From Ophiura sarsii (lineage: Eukaryota; Echinodermata; Ophiuroidea; Amphilepidida; Ophiuridae), in contig CM069452.1 in assembly GCA_035610835.1 (NCBI GenBank), positions 11,481,283-11,545,282 on the forward strand: a stretch of DNA of 64,000 nucleotides. Direction: 5' to 3'. Position 1 is the first letter of the stretch; each line of letters starts with the position of its first letter. The notes beneath the pieces were generated by a model. The model saw only the letters and a list, made by a program, of their open reading frames with translations. It was not told the DNA's origin and ran no database searches. This document shows positions 45,101 through 55,643 of this stretch, piece after piece. The position numbers and the translations under genes are program-made.

Positions 45101-48100
45101 CCCATCCTCGATCCCACAATGCATCAGAAAAGGATAATTAATGGATTTTTTCCGATTGGCGATAAGGCTTATACGTTACTGTAAAAGTCGATATTTTCGC
45201 GAGAAGATATTTTCACGAAAATGGTCATACAGGCATTTTGTGATTTTTTATTTTCGCGATTTTCAACATTTGTGAACAAAAGTCAATGGAAGTCAATAAT
45301 TTTCACGAGTTTATATTTTCGCGGATGAGGATAAATTCGTGAAATTCGCGAAAATAAAAACCTCGCGAAAATTTCTACTTTTGCAGTACAATAATTTTAA
45401 ACATAGTAAATCTATCAGACCCCTCTTGCCAGTCTTCAAGAAGTAGAGAATTGCATCAAGGCAGAGAAGATGGCATTACGTTGCAACCGTGGAATGGTTC
45501 GCAGAGCATTGGCACAAATGCTAGGTAGGCCGAGAGCAAATATCTGCATTCAACACAATGGGGGACATGTCGAATGGTGGCTATGATTGCCTGAAATATG
45601 CCTTCCTACTGGAACTTTCTCCTCAGAAAGAACACTGAGCAATATTTAACTCGGACATTTTTTTATCTGACACAGTAATTAATGTCGCAGCTGTTTTGTC
45701 TTCAAAAGAGAGACTTTTCTACTTGTACTTGTTTAGGTTGTCAAAAACTGTTTGGTTTTTGAAAAACATGAATTATGTATGCAAGAACATTGATGTGCAA
45801 TCAAACTATTAATATGAAATATTGTTTGACACATAAATCATTGATCTTAACTTTCTTAATTTGTAACTCAATGAACCATCCACAGTGGGTTCGAGAACTG
45901 TTTAACAAGATTTTTTTAATTTGCACAGAATATGCATTCATCTGATTTGTGGATTATTTAGCCAGTATTGATTTGTGCCAGGATTAAATGTATTACCAAA
46001 CTAATCTTTGCTATTGATCAATAGATTATACGATGTTTATAATTATTGTAACATATTGAAACGTTGACCATGTTATTTCTGTATGTAGATCCCATTGTAC
46101 AAACCAGTAAATGACATGGTTTACGCAACGTATGCTAGTTTTCTTATTTTTCATCGGATTAATTTCATATTTTCAGGATATCATAATAATTAATTGGGCT
46201 TTACATTGAGACTAAATTGTCATGGTCCATTGATTATAACAAGTATTACACCGTCGTGAAACAGAGTCCTAATTTTGTTGATGCACCCTGTATATTAATG
46301 ATATAGGCTGGTTGAGAAATTGAACTCGGGATTCCTGTGTGGGAGCCATAGAGCTTGGCCACTATGCTACACTGGATTAACTCTTTTGGCAAAGTTAGTC
46401 TTTGATAAAGTTGTTTTTAGTATGGAGTTATTCAAGCATCACATTTCTTACGTGTTGCTGATCCCCATACTTAACTTTCAAAATTATATAAAATAATGGA
46501 GCGATAAGGTCATGTTTTTTATACTGGGTACCCAGAAAAGGTGGATCTGTTACATTTGCACTACATATTATTACTTTGCATGCATATATTTTGGCTATTC
46601 TTTATCACACATACTTAAATTTGGTCTTATTTTGATGAGAAAGTATTTGGCCTTTATTTTAAAAAGAAAAATATAAACTACCATGGTTCTGTTAATTACA
46701 ATAGTTCGTTAAACCTAATTAGTCAGGGGTGGAGGAGGAGTATGTGGAGGAGGAGGAGTGCATAGTTGAACAAGTATGGTGCAATATACATTGGGCAAAC
46801 ATAAAATGCACTGGTTTCACTCTTGGTACAATTCTATATTGAAAACATAACATTATTGAAGTATATTTGAATTAAAAATATAATTAGTTAATTAAGGAAT
46901 CATTAATTAGCATTAAATAAGAAGCTCAAAAAAATGTTAAGAAACGTAAGTTGGTCGCAGTTTGCAAATGTATGCAAACATTTGCCTGCACCAAACTGTC
47001 CATTTTAAAAATATAGAAAGGTTGAGGTACCCTTTTGAATAAATAAATTTAACTATTTAATTAAAAATTAAAAGAAGATATGTAATTAATCTCATGTATT
47101 CTGCATTGTCTGGATGTTAATTAGCACATTTTGTTAAATGCGTTTAAGTGTGGTGTTATTACTTGTTTTTAACTGTGTTACCAAATAAGTAAAAAACTGC
47201 TGGTTTTCATCAAGCTTGTAAACTCAGGAGAATTATTAAATTCTTAGGAATGCAACTGACCTGACCTAGTATAGGATGACCAGCATAAGCAGTTTGCCAA
47301 TCAACATTGGATCACCCTATATGTTGAATACAACTTAAAACGAAAACAATTATATTTCAAACTTAAATCAGACTCTTGAAATTTGAATACTGGGTTCAAA
47401 CATTATGGAAACTAACCTAATTTGTTCATTTGAATGTGCTTTGCACATCATGAAGGTACAAGAAGAATGAACGCAATTAATTGTATGCCACTAAACATGT
47501 GCCATTGGGACAATTTGAGTCACCCTGTAGTTAAAGGGCCCCTTTTTATTGAACATTATTTGAAACTCATACCACTTTAAGCATTTGCCACATCAAATTG
47601 GAATGTAAAATCATGTTTCAGATGCAAATATAAATTCATTCAATTTAATGAGTTGTGTGAATAATCATGTATACCTATAAATTAATGTTTTAAACACCCT
47701 ATATGTTAGAAAAGGGTGAATTTTAAAATCAATCAATGTTCATGTACATGTAATTGATGCACTTTTATTTGAAATCTACTTGAATTTTGTTAAAATACTA
47801 GTCTTTGTATGTATGTAGTAATAGAAGCATTTTTCTGGAACTAAATAAACAAATTTGTAGACACCCTGTATGTAGAATTTCAGATTCGTAATGAAATTTA
47901 ATTTGCATATGTCTGGATGGGTATTTTATTAAACTACTTTAAATCTGTACTGAACTTTTCTCTCATCACTTCATATACATAGTGGAAGTAATTATTGTAA
48001 CCCTTCTTTTTTAAGAAGATTTTGCTTGTTACACCCTGTACAATTTCGGACCACCCTGTATGATCAACTTGATTGTATGCTATTTGCATCCGTTACAGTA

Positions 48101-51100
48101 TATGCTTTCAGAATATGTATACTTTTACCAACTTTAAATGTAAACTTTTTCAGATATAATGCACAAACTGAAAAAGGAACCTAATTTATGGAAAAAGGGA
48201 CATGTAGTTAACACAAATTGTACCCAGTATAAAAAACATGACCATAAGCATTTTAAACAATGGGAATTGTTCATTATGATATTTAAGCTTCTTGTGGGTG
48301 CTTCAGTATTATATGCTAGGCCAGCTAGGGCTTTGAGAATTGAACGCGAAATGTTGCAACAAGTTGTGCGGTGATTCCATGTTTAAAAATGGTTACTGGC
48401 CGAAATGCTATGTGATGCGGCAAGATCATCAAGGCTGCTGTGTCCGGTACGACCCCATCAAACACCACAAAGCCTTGGTATATCTCAATTGGTTAATTGA
48501 CTATTGAACCATTTTATTTACTATGTTCTTCCATAAATTGCTAATATTTCTATCATTATTTCCTTGTCTAGGAGTATATTCTTTTATAGCACTTTGGTGC
48601 CACCCTGTAGAAATGAATTACTTCACAGTAGTCAGCAGCAAAAGCATCAGCATTACTTACAGCTACCTCATCACAACATCATTGTGCCGTCACGTCACTT
48701 TATTACCAATCCACTGAATCTGATCAACAGAAAAAAAGACTACTCTGAGAGACGTATTGTGGGGTTAGTATTACATGTATACACTAATTCAAAATAAAAA
48801 GTCTGGCTTTATTGTTACTAGTGGCGTACCCTCGCTATGCTCTGGTCCCCGCTAGATGGTTATGCCATATTACCTACCTCTGAAACCACATAAACTCCCT
48901 TCAACCTCCCCCTCCCCCCCCCCCCCCCCCCCCCCCACACACACAAGCCAGACAAGCCTAATTTATAATCACAATTCACAACCCTCCTAAACCATTTACC
49001 GTGGCTAGTTATTTAACCCCTACCTCTCAACCCGCATTACTGTCATTAACACTCGGTACCTCTGAAACCACTGCACATACACCCCACACACACACCACAA
49101 CCAGGTTGATTTATAATCATAAACCTCCTAAACCATTTCCTGTGGCTACTTCATTAACCCCTACCTCTCAAAAAACGCATTTTACTTCATTAGCCCTTGG
49201 TCCCTTAGATTGTTTGGCATGCCAACTTAAAGTAAAGAAATCACGTTGCTTTATTAAAAGCATATAATGTGATCTTTTCCATGGGGCGCCCTCTATTCAT
49301 GATTTTTTTTTAGAAAGAAGATTTTCTTGCAGATTAACATTTCTGATCATAAATCATAAATATATTCCGAGTTACAGAGCGATACAATTCCTAATTACTT
49401 CAAAATCATGATTTTAGAGTGAAAAATAAACCGTTTATTTTCACTCTTTAAACCATGATTGAAGTAATTAGGAACCAATTTATCATAATTTTACTTTAGA
49501 ATGGCCTATTATAACAACTTTGGTGTCATTTTAAACCTGAGGACATCTACTTTCTGAAAATGTATTTTACTCTCATTTTGTGGTGCCAGGTCACATAGAG
49601 CGTGTTTCTACAGAGAGTCATTAGCCGGTTGATCACGGGGGGTAGACGTCTAACAGCTCTGTAGAAACAGGTCCTGACGCTGTTAGCTGGCTAATCTACC
49701 ACGGGCAAATTATCCTAGAAAATCAAGGATAGTGGTGGTAGGTTAGCCTGCTAATTGCCCGCCAGAGCTCTGTAGAAACAGACCGCCGCCCGATTAGCCG
49801 TCTAACCGGAAATTGCTTTGTTTGTTTATTGCCAAGATATTTGTTTGTTGCGTTGTTATATAATTAATCCGTGTCATTTCGAAATCAGCCGTTCCTCTAC
49901 GCACACACCCCACAAAGTGATTAGTCGTCTTTTACGTTGTCTGTAGAAACAGCCCAGTACTTGTACCACCGCCTTTTTAGCAGGCTAAGTTACCGCCGGC
50001 AAAAGGCGGAGGCTCTGTAGAAACACACTCATATTGTTGAGTACTGGTATGCACCGACATCCACTATGATGAAAATATGGACTTGCCCATTCATTATCAC
50101 ATACATGTAGTCTAGCAACCAAACTATAATGTCCATCTTCTATTCTCTTTCTTATGGGAGTACAACACTATGTCGTTTCCCATTGACTTTACACGCTTCG
50201 TACTGTGATTTCAAATCGCTCTAAATCCAGAGTGCTCGCGATAAAAACAACCAAATTTGGATATATGTTTTATATTATTCTGTATACTTTAACATTATCT
50301 GGGTTTAAACATAGAAAGGCCGTGCAGATTTTTTGATATCAGCAAATATAGCGGGACCTAGTGATTTCGTGGCATGTTATTCGGCTCTCATCCCGGCATG
50401 CACCGTATGGGTAAATCGGCCGGTAAAATAATAATACAGCTTAAATTGACGTGTTTTCTTTCTTAATTATTAAAAATATATGTAAGCTAATCCATAAAAC
50501 ATAAATTTGATATCACTACCCGTTAATATCATGCCGATTTTGCCCGTTCATTCTGTCAAAAGGAACTATTATCGTACTCAAGTTTTGCCGGAAGTGCCGC
50601 GCAAAACCGACTTAGTGGTGTGCTCCCTTCAAGGTGACACTTTTGGTCAAAATCATTAAACATTTGATATCAACTTGTTCAGCACAAAATTTTGAATAAA
50701 CTAGCCAGATATCATGTCAATCGAACACTCCGTTTTTGAGATATGCTCAGATTGCGGAGAGCGCATCTTGCGTAAAATCACTATATTCCGGGGGTTTTAT
50801 CCTAATCGGACGCGCGTTCTAGGCCTACACTCAACATACTCAAGTAAATTCAACTTTTTTGAGTGAAATCCGGGGTGCAAATCCAACCGATTTTGATTTT
50901 GATCAGTCACTGATAATGTTGAACTAACATAACAACTGAAAAAGTCACATTTAATGTATAAAAAAGAGCATCCCCCCCCCCCCCTGGTCCTTGTTAAACC
51001 AAACAATTTTGGCATAGTGCGATATTTAAACTGCCCAGATCTGAAATCTACGCATAGATTTGGGTGAAACCCGACTTTCATTTATAACATTGCAATTCAC

Positions 51101-54100
51101 ACGTAGATCGGAGCCAATGTGGGACAAGGAACCTAGGAATTTACCTTAAAGGGAGTACAACACTATGTCGTCTCCCATTGACTTTACACGCTTCGTACTG
51201 TGATTTCAAATCGCTCTAAATCCAGAGTGCTCGCGATAAAAACAACCAAATTTGGATATGTTTTATATTATTCTGTATACTTTAACATTATCTGGGTTTA
51301 AACATAGAAAGGCCGTGCAGATTTTTTGATATCAGCAAATATAGCGGGACCTAGTGATTTCGTGGCATGTTATTCGGCTCTCATCCCGGCATGCACCGTA
51401 TGGGTAAATCGGCCGGTAAAATAATAATACAGCTTAAATTGACGTGTTTTCTTTCTTAATTATTAAAAACATATGTAAGTTAATCCATAAAACATAAATT
51501 TGATATCATTACCCGTTAATATCATGCCGATTTTGCCCGTTCATTCTGTCAAAAGGAACTATTATCGTACTCAAGTTTTGCCGGAAGTGCCGCGCAAAAC
51601 CGACTTAGTGGTGTGCTCCCTTATGCATAGTATCATAATTATTATCATTCCAAATGATAAAAAAATCCAGCAAGTTTTTTCTTCGCGATACACTGCTTAC
51701 TAGTGTCCGTATGTATTGCGCCAAACAGGCACGTGCGCCAAACAGGCACGCACGGCGCGGCCTTGATGTGACGCTTTGAAGTGGATGCAGACCGCAGAAA
51801 ACACACGATTGATGACATTGCCATCCAGCACAGCCTGGTAAAAGGCAGCAAAAATGTGAAGCATCCAATCAAACACCATCTTTTTTGATGATTTAAATAT
51901 TAAACCACTCCCACTGCATAAGAAATTATGTTAATTGCTTGCTTATACATTGTTTTTGCAGGTATTCTATGCAAGAAATGTACAGTGTAGTTGCCAATGT
52001 AGCAGACTACCGTCTATTTGTTCCTTGGTGTACAGGATCTACCATCGTAGCACGTAAAAACAAACATTTTAAGGCTCAAATGGAGGTGGGCTTCCCCCCA
52101 CTGCTTGTAGAAAGATATATGTCAATAGTCACTATAGCTGAACCTCATCTAGTAAAAGTAAGTGTAGTTTAAATATTTTTCAATGTGTTTTTTCATAAGA
52201 ATTTATGTAGTTTGTTTTCAAATTACAAAAATATAGTTATCGTTAAACAATCCGTGCAATGCATTGCACCACTTTGCAAACCTTGACGCTATAGTAGATT
52301 AAACTCTGGCGCATCGGTATCGATTTTTGACCTCGTCCATTGTGCGTTAGAGGAACCCATTTTGACCAATGATGAAACAGCGGTACTTTTATAGATGTTA
52401 TTATCATGATTATTTGCGCTCCATAATCAAATGCTATTCATGATAGTGTGGCTTTATGAATAGGGCTGATCATGTAGCTTTACAATCACGACAACCAAAA
52501 ACTTAATCCAGCAGCTTCAAATGTGTTATCCCTTTGGAAGCGGTTACCACAATAAAAACAAATCGACCATCAAATATAGTATGTATGTCATTTTACCTAT
52601 TCAAAATTTAGTGGATACTTTTTATTATTTTCCATTTTTAATATGCACGTGGAATAAAGGAAACATTAAAATGAAAATAACAGTTCTACGTATTTATTTG
52701 CGAGAAAAAACCCGAAAATAATTCAATAATCTTTTTTTTAGAAACCTTGGTAAAAAACCATTTGCCCTAATTAAATGGAAAAACAGTTATATCAACCAAG
52801 ATACGGATTATAAACGTTACTTTAAGTATTTCTGGCTATGAGACCACCTGAATACCTTTATCAATTTATTTGAATAACAATACATTTCTTTATCGAAAAA
52901 TATGCGGGCAATTGACAGCAACTGTTTGCAGCCAAAGTTATGCCGATATACCAGCCGCAAGTTCCCTGTCACTAGGTACATAGTGGTGACTACATCACAG
53001 TAGTACATGCACATGAAGACACGGTATTAACCGTCCAAATTACGATTACATTTGAGTGCCTCCCCTCTTTTGCTTCTGTTACCTCTGACTGAAAATGGTA
53101 AATCGGCCAATGTCTGCGAATCGACTATAGACGCTTATAATAGTATATATGTAATGTCATCTCACGTTGGGATATGATGTCAGTGTATATTCTTACAGTG
53201 TTTCTTTGCCAAGATTGACATTCCTGATTTATTGAACAGTTATGATGCAATTACTAGAATATGGGCCGTCGTCACATCCCAACTTAAGGTTACACCAAGT
53301 AAATGCAGGGGGGTGAATCTCAAATTGCCGCTCGGAAGCTACTTCATCCAGGAACTTTAACTTGTGTGTGATCATATCTTGATAGTGCTGTGGGCGCGGT
53401 TTGTAGTCTGCTTAGGTATAGACTTATTGAAGTTTACACAGAATTTTTGAGATATTTCCGAAAATTTGTGCGGTTTTGAAAAATATGATAAAACGTTCTG
53501 GACGGTTTTTACAAGCCTGAAATAATGATACTTTTCACGTTTCATTGTTTGTTATACAATGATGTCATTGACGATACTGGGCTCTCTGAGCTCATTGTCA
53601 TTATAAAATGCAACCTGTTATTTAAATATGCGCAGTATAGGAGTTTCCTATCCCAAAATTAAGAGTATCCCTGGTAAAGGTTGATCAGAAAGAAGATTCT
53701 GGAGGCAAGGCAACAATATAATAGTATGGTTGATTTCATAAAAATAAATGCAAACAAAGGACTATTAATCATACCAGAGATCATATAATAACAATGCAAA
53801 TCCATTTTTGTCCTGTATGAATCTGAATGCCTGACCGTGGCTCTCTATCTCTTGTTTTATGAACAATTATTTTGTCCTTTCATCACTAACAGGCTGTATG
53901 CACAGACGGTACCCTATTCAATCATCTAGTAACAACTTGGAGGTTTTCTCCTGGGTTACCACGGAAACCAGACACCTGCACGCTAGACTTCTCTGTAAGT
54001 GTACCACTATGAAAAATTCCTTAAGCAATTGCTTATGATACAAAACCCGTAACAGACCTGAATTTAATATACCAGTTTCTATAAATGTTTGTTAATATCA

Positions 54101-55289
54101 ATTTCAGAAAATACAATTATTTTATCTCATGCCAAATCTTCGACACAATTCATGTGACAGGCTTTTGATCATAAAAGAAAAGATAAACTGAAATTACCAT
54201 ATTTTATCTGGTCAAATCTGCTTTAAGGGAATCACACAAAATTCCTGCTGCTAAGACTTTGGATCAAAAAATAAAAAATAAACTAAAATTATCTTGCCAA
54301 ATCTGTTTAGAGGAGTAATACAAAATCCATCCTGTCCAGACTTCTGGTTAAAAAAAAGTTACTAAAATTATGTTTTCTTTGCCAAATCTGTTCTGGTTAG
54401 AGTGTTGTACAAAATTAATTCTCCCCTAACTGTTGGTTAAAACAGAATAGATATACTGCAATTCTCAAATACTGAGGTCGGTATGCACAACACAAGTTAG
54501 ACTAGGTCTAGATGTAGATGAGGAATAGTCCTAAGTGGAAGTGGCCTGACTTGTTTTATTATTTAATACCCCTGTTTATTCCCTAACAAAGTTCAACAGT
54601 TAATTTGGAGTCACCTAATTAGGCTAACAGTTTTAACACTAAAATGTATTGACCCTGTGTCTAAAAGTTGTTTTGTGGATACTGACATGGTATTTTTTCC
54701 ACCAAGTACCCCGGGGGTCACTGTGAATTATCAGTGATCACGAGCCTGATTCTAGCATGCGTGTGTTTGTGCCTATGTTATCAAAGATAAATCGCATCAT
54801 ATAGGTGTAAATGTGACATCAATCAGCGGATTACTCTAACATATTTTGGACCAGAACATAAAATCACATAAAATTGCACTACGGAACTCAAATCTCAAAC
54901 AGCATGAAGCATGGTGGGCGATCACTAGAATATGCTCTTGATACTGGAATATGCTCTTGATACTGGAATATGCTCTTGATACTGGAATATGCTCTTGATA
55001 CTGGAATATGCTCTTGATACTGGAATATGCTCTTTGTCCCTGCACGTACGAAACTGAAAAGATAAGAACCACATTTTCTCAAAATGTCTTATGTTTGTTT
55101 GTTTTTTTAAATTTTTTAAATTACTTAATTCAGGTATCATTTGAATTTCGTTCTGTTCTTCATGCCAATGCATCTCACATCTTCTTTGATGAAGTAGTCA
55201 AGAAAATGGTCAACGCGTTCGAGAAAAGAGCGGGGGAATTATACGGACCACAGACTGCCATAGCAAGGAAGGATCTCCTGACAAGCTGA
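39045..55289 (+). CDS. COQ10: COQ10, coenzyme Q-binding START-domain protein (whole gene, 5 exons)
   Basis: Mitochondrial inner-membrane-associated protein of the SRPBCC/START superfamily that binds coenzyme Q and is needed for its function in respiration. Exons 39045-39133, 48572-48763, 51962-52157, 53893-53994 and 55134-55289 join in phase to 735 nt (244 residues; human COQ10A/B are about the same). Exon 1 gives a basic, Ser/Thr-rich presequence with one acidic residue; exon 2 is a poorly conserved linker ending in YSERRIVG; exons 3-5 are the START-like domain ([52 protein letters not shown]). All introns are GT-AG. It shares a promoter with SF3B1; the same pair is divergent in human (SF3B1/COQ10B). 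Confidence 0.95.
39200..41009. mobile_element. TIR element B in COQ10 intron 1 (inverted copy of A, empty piggyBac site)
   Basis: A 1.81-kb element with ends AGCTCAATCCTAGCAGGTGG and its complement (TIR CCTAGCAGGTGGCCRAATTC), flanked by TA. Its first ~880 bp are the inverse of element A. At 39983-39986 the TTAA lies between GTTTTAATGGCTTTT and AGGTATTTTATT, exactly the joined flanks of the piggyBac in A. The remainder (40085-40890) differs from A. No protein gene seen. Confidence 0.85.
41170..41207. repeat. Short perfect inverted repeat, COQ10 intron 1
   Basis: CCATACGTTGGT and ACCAACGTATGG around a T-rich loop of about 14 bp, just left of the foldback element at 41217. Confidence 0.7.
41217..42892. 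mobile_element. 1.68-kb foldback/TIR element, COQ10 intron 1
   Basis: Ends TATAGGTGATTACGG and inverse (CCGTATAATCACCTATA). Further in, a long block beginning GACGTTCAAACGTGGTTAGA and running to TAGACTGCAAT (41398-41462) is inverted at 42592-42656. No transposase seen. A G run lies at about 42090-42107. Confidence 0.75.
43127..43223. mobile_element. 97-bp hairpin MITE, COQ10 intron 1
   Basis: TIR TAATTCTGTTATACCCTTCA followed by CA, perfectly inverted at the right end. Confidence 0.8.
43670..43856. mobile_element. Uninterrupted 187-bp MITE in COQ10 intron 1
   Basis: TIR of about 34 bp starting TACTCTGTTTGGCCATCTCG, internal GC-rich CACACGCGTGCG. Second family member is at 15674-16455. No coding capacity. 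Confidence 0.85.
43866..44077 (+). pseudogene. LINE reverse-transcriptase C-terminal relic
   Basis: Frames read [20 protein letters not shown] and, after a frame change, [31 protein letters not shown]. The RDWN.LP...SLE.F...L pattern is typical of the C-terminus of non-LTR (CR1/RTE-like) reverse transcriptases. Only the 3' end remains, abutting the MITE at 43670-43856. Broken by at least one frameshift. Confidence 0.65.
44227..44886. mobile_element. 660-bp TIR element rich in AACGCT motifs, COQ10 intron 1
   Basis: TIR of about 40 bp starting AAGGCCTCCCCATACTCCAC and continuing CAACGCTGCAACGCTTGCGCT, inverted at the right. The interior has many AGCGTT/AACGCT copies. No coding potential. Confidence 0.85.
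45019..45172. mobile_element. Palindromic MITE nested in the foldback element
   Basis: Arms of about 65 bp: ATAAGGTTTATCGCGAATCG ... TGCATTGTGGGATCG and inverse (CGATCCCACAATGCA ... GGCGATAAGGCTTAT). Confidence 0.85.
45177..45388. mobile_element. MITE with TACTGTAAAAGT ends and TTTTCGCG repeats
   Basis: TIR of about 25 bp, TACTGTAAAAGTCGATATTT and inverse ending ACTTTTGCAGTA, with several internal ATTTTCGCG copies. Elements with this terminus are widespread in invertebrate genomes (recollection, not searched). Confidence 0.8.
46280..48070. repeat. Recurrent CACCCTGTA motif region, COQ10 intron 1
   Basis: CACCCTGTA or CACCCTATA occurs near 46284, 47304, 47521, 47694, 47870, 48032 and 48053, in unrelated AT-rich sequence. 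They may be ends of degraded elements of one family. No protein gene seen here. Confidence 0.5.
48572..48763 (+). CDS. COQ10: COQ10 exon 2
   Basis: Codes a Gln/His-rich linker ([20 protein letters not shown]) ending [12 protein letters not shown], which matches the YSERRIIG motif preceding the START domain. Two in-frame acceptors exist: ttccttgtctag (start 48572, stronger pyrimidine tract) and cttttatag (start 48590, six residues shorter). Donor GTGGG|gttagt. Confidence 0.88.
48890..49200. repeat. Tandem ~170-bp duplication with C tract, COQ10 intron 2
   Basis: Two units sharing CCTCCTAAACCATTT, GTGGCTA..T.ATTAACCCC and TACCTCTGAAACCAC; the first follows a ~30-bp C run at about 48907-48936. 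Confidence 0.7.
49386..49474. repeat. Hairpin, COQ10 intron 2
   Basis: ATTCCTAATTACTTCAAAATCATG and the matching inverse (CATGATTGAAGTAATTAGGAA), with an inner AGAGTGAAAATAAAC pair; about 40-bp arms. Confidence 0.8.
49600..50029. mobile_element. TIR element with repeated TCTGTAGAAACA, COQ10 intron 2
   Basis: Ends GCGTGTTTCTACAGAG and inverse (CTCTGTAGAAACACAC). Internal TCTGTAGAAACAG copies lie at about 49659, 49770 and 49940, each next to TTAGCNGGCTAA-like palindromes. Confidence 0.75.
50156..50628. mobile_element. 473-bp TIR element, copy 1, COQ10 intron 2
   Basis: Begins GGGAGTACAACACTA and ends TAGTGGTGTGCTCCC (inverted termini with mismatches). Almost identical to 51151-51620. Confidence 0.85.
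51151..51620. mobile_element. 470-bp TIR element, copy 2, COQ10 intron 2
   Basis: Direct copy of 50156-50628, differing at a handful of positions (for example GTCGTCTCCC for GTCGTTTCCC and a 3-bp gap near GGATATG). Recent duplication or two recent insertions. Confidence 0.85.
51962..52157 (+). CDS. COQ10: COQ10 exon 3 (START domain, part 1)
   Basis: Codes [20 protein letters not shown] through [20 protein letters not shown] to EPHLVK. Very close to the COQ10 family signature. Acceptor tttttgcag, donor AAA|gtaagt. Confidence 0.96.
53893..53994 (+). CDS. COQ10: COQ10 exon 4 (START domain, part 2)
   Basis: Thirty-four codons: [20 protein letters not shown] to TCTLDFS; matches the family block [21 protein letters not shown]. 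Phase 0 on both sides. No methionine, so found by homology. Confidence 0.95.
54927..55035. repeat. 19-bp minisatellite, COQ10 intron 4
   Basis: Nearly six perfect copies of AATATGCTCTTGATACTGG, about 100 bp before the exon 5 acceptor. The open frames across it are repeat artefacts. Confidence 0.95.
55134..55289 (+). CDS. COQ10: COQ10 exon 5 (C-terminus and stop)
   Basis: Codes [20 protein letters not shown] then [20 protein letters not shown] and ends TS-TGA. Acceptor taattcag. The FEFRS...FFDEVVK...AFE.RA helix is the conserved C-terminal helix of the family. Confidence 0.96.
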   Translation, partial: VSFEFRSVLHANASHIFFDEVVKKMVNAFEKRAGELYGPQTAIARKDLLTS

Positions 55290-55318
55290 CCTATGTTTGA
55301 ATCTTCATAGAGCTTTAC

Positions 55319-55643
55319 ACTGCAAATTATGAGCGTTCACTTTTGGACAAACTAAAAAAGTAAATTCAAAAGTAAACGCAATTCTTAACACAAAAGTAAA
55401 CGTAAAAGTAAACATAAAGCTAAACGTTTCTTGCATTTTGCACCCAATTGACCTCAAAGCACTATCCAAGTGAGTGCATATAATCACAGATGTTTCCACT
55501 ATCTGTGATATATTGGGACAGTTATTGATTTGAGGCTGAGTGGAAAACAGCTAAGTTGGTTGGCTCACATAAGTGTTTAGTATTGTGTTTACTTTTGAGT
55601 TTACTTTTAGTTTGTCCAAAAGTAAATGCTCATAATTTGCAGT
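55319..55643. mobile_element. 325-bp MITE just after the COQ10 stop codon
   Basis: TIR of about 60 bp: ACTGCAAATTATGAGCGTTC then ACTTTTGGACAAACTAAAA and AAAAGTAAAC repeats, inverted at 55583-55643. It starts 30 bp after the stop, so it likely forms part of the 3' UTR. Confidence 0.85.

Larger units (their letters stand above)
44898..46160. mobile_element. Foldback element holding two nested MITEs, COQ10 intron 1
   Basis: Arm GATGAAAAATAAGAAAACTA onward to TTTACTGGTTTGTACAAT (44901-44970) is inverted at 46094-46160. Between the arms lie the MITEs at 45019-45172 and 45177-45388. Confidence 0.7.

Noticed and set aside
48159..48374. 71-codon frame upstream of COQ10 exon 2
   Set aside because: Tempting as an extra COQ10 exon, but exon 1 joins exon 2 in phase without it and no family similarity is seen.
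54836..55173. Repetitive open frames ([14 protein letters not shown] type)
   Set aside because: Translation of the 19-bp minisatellite in successive frames.
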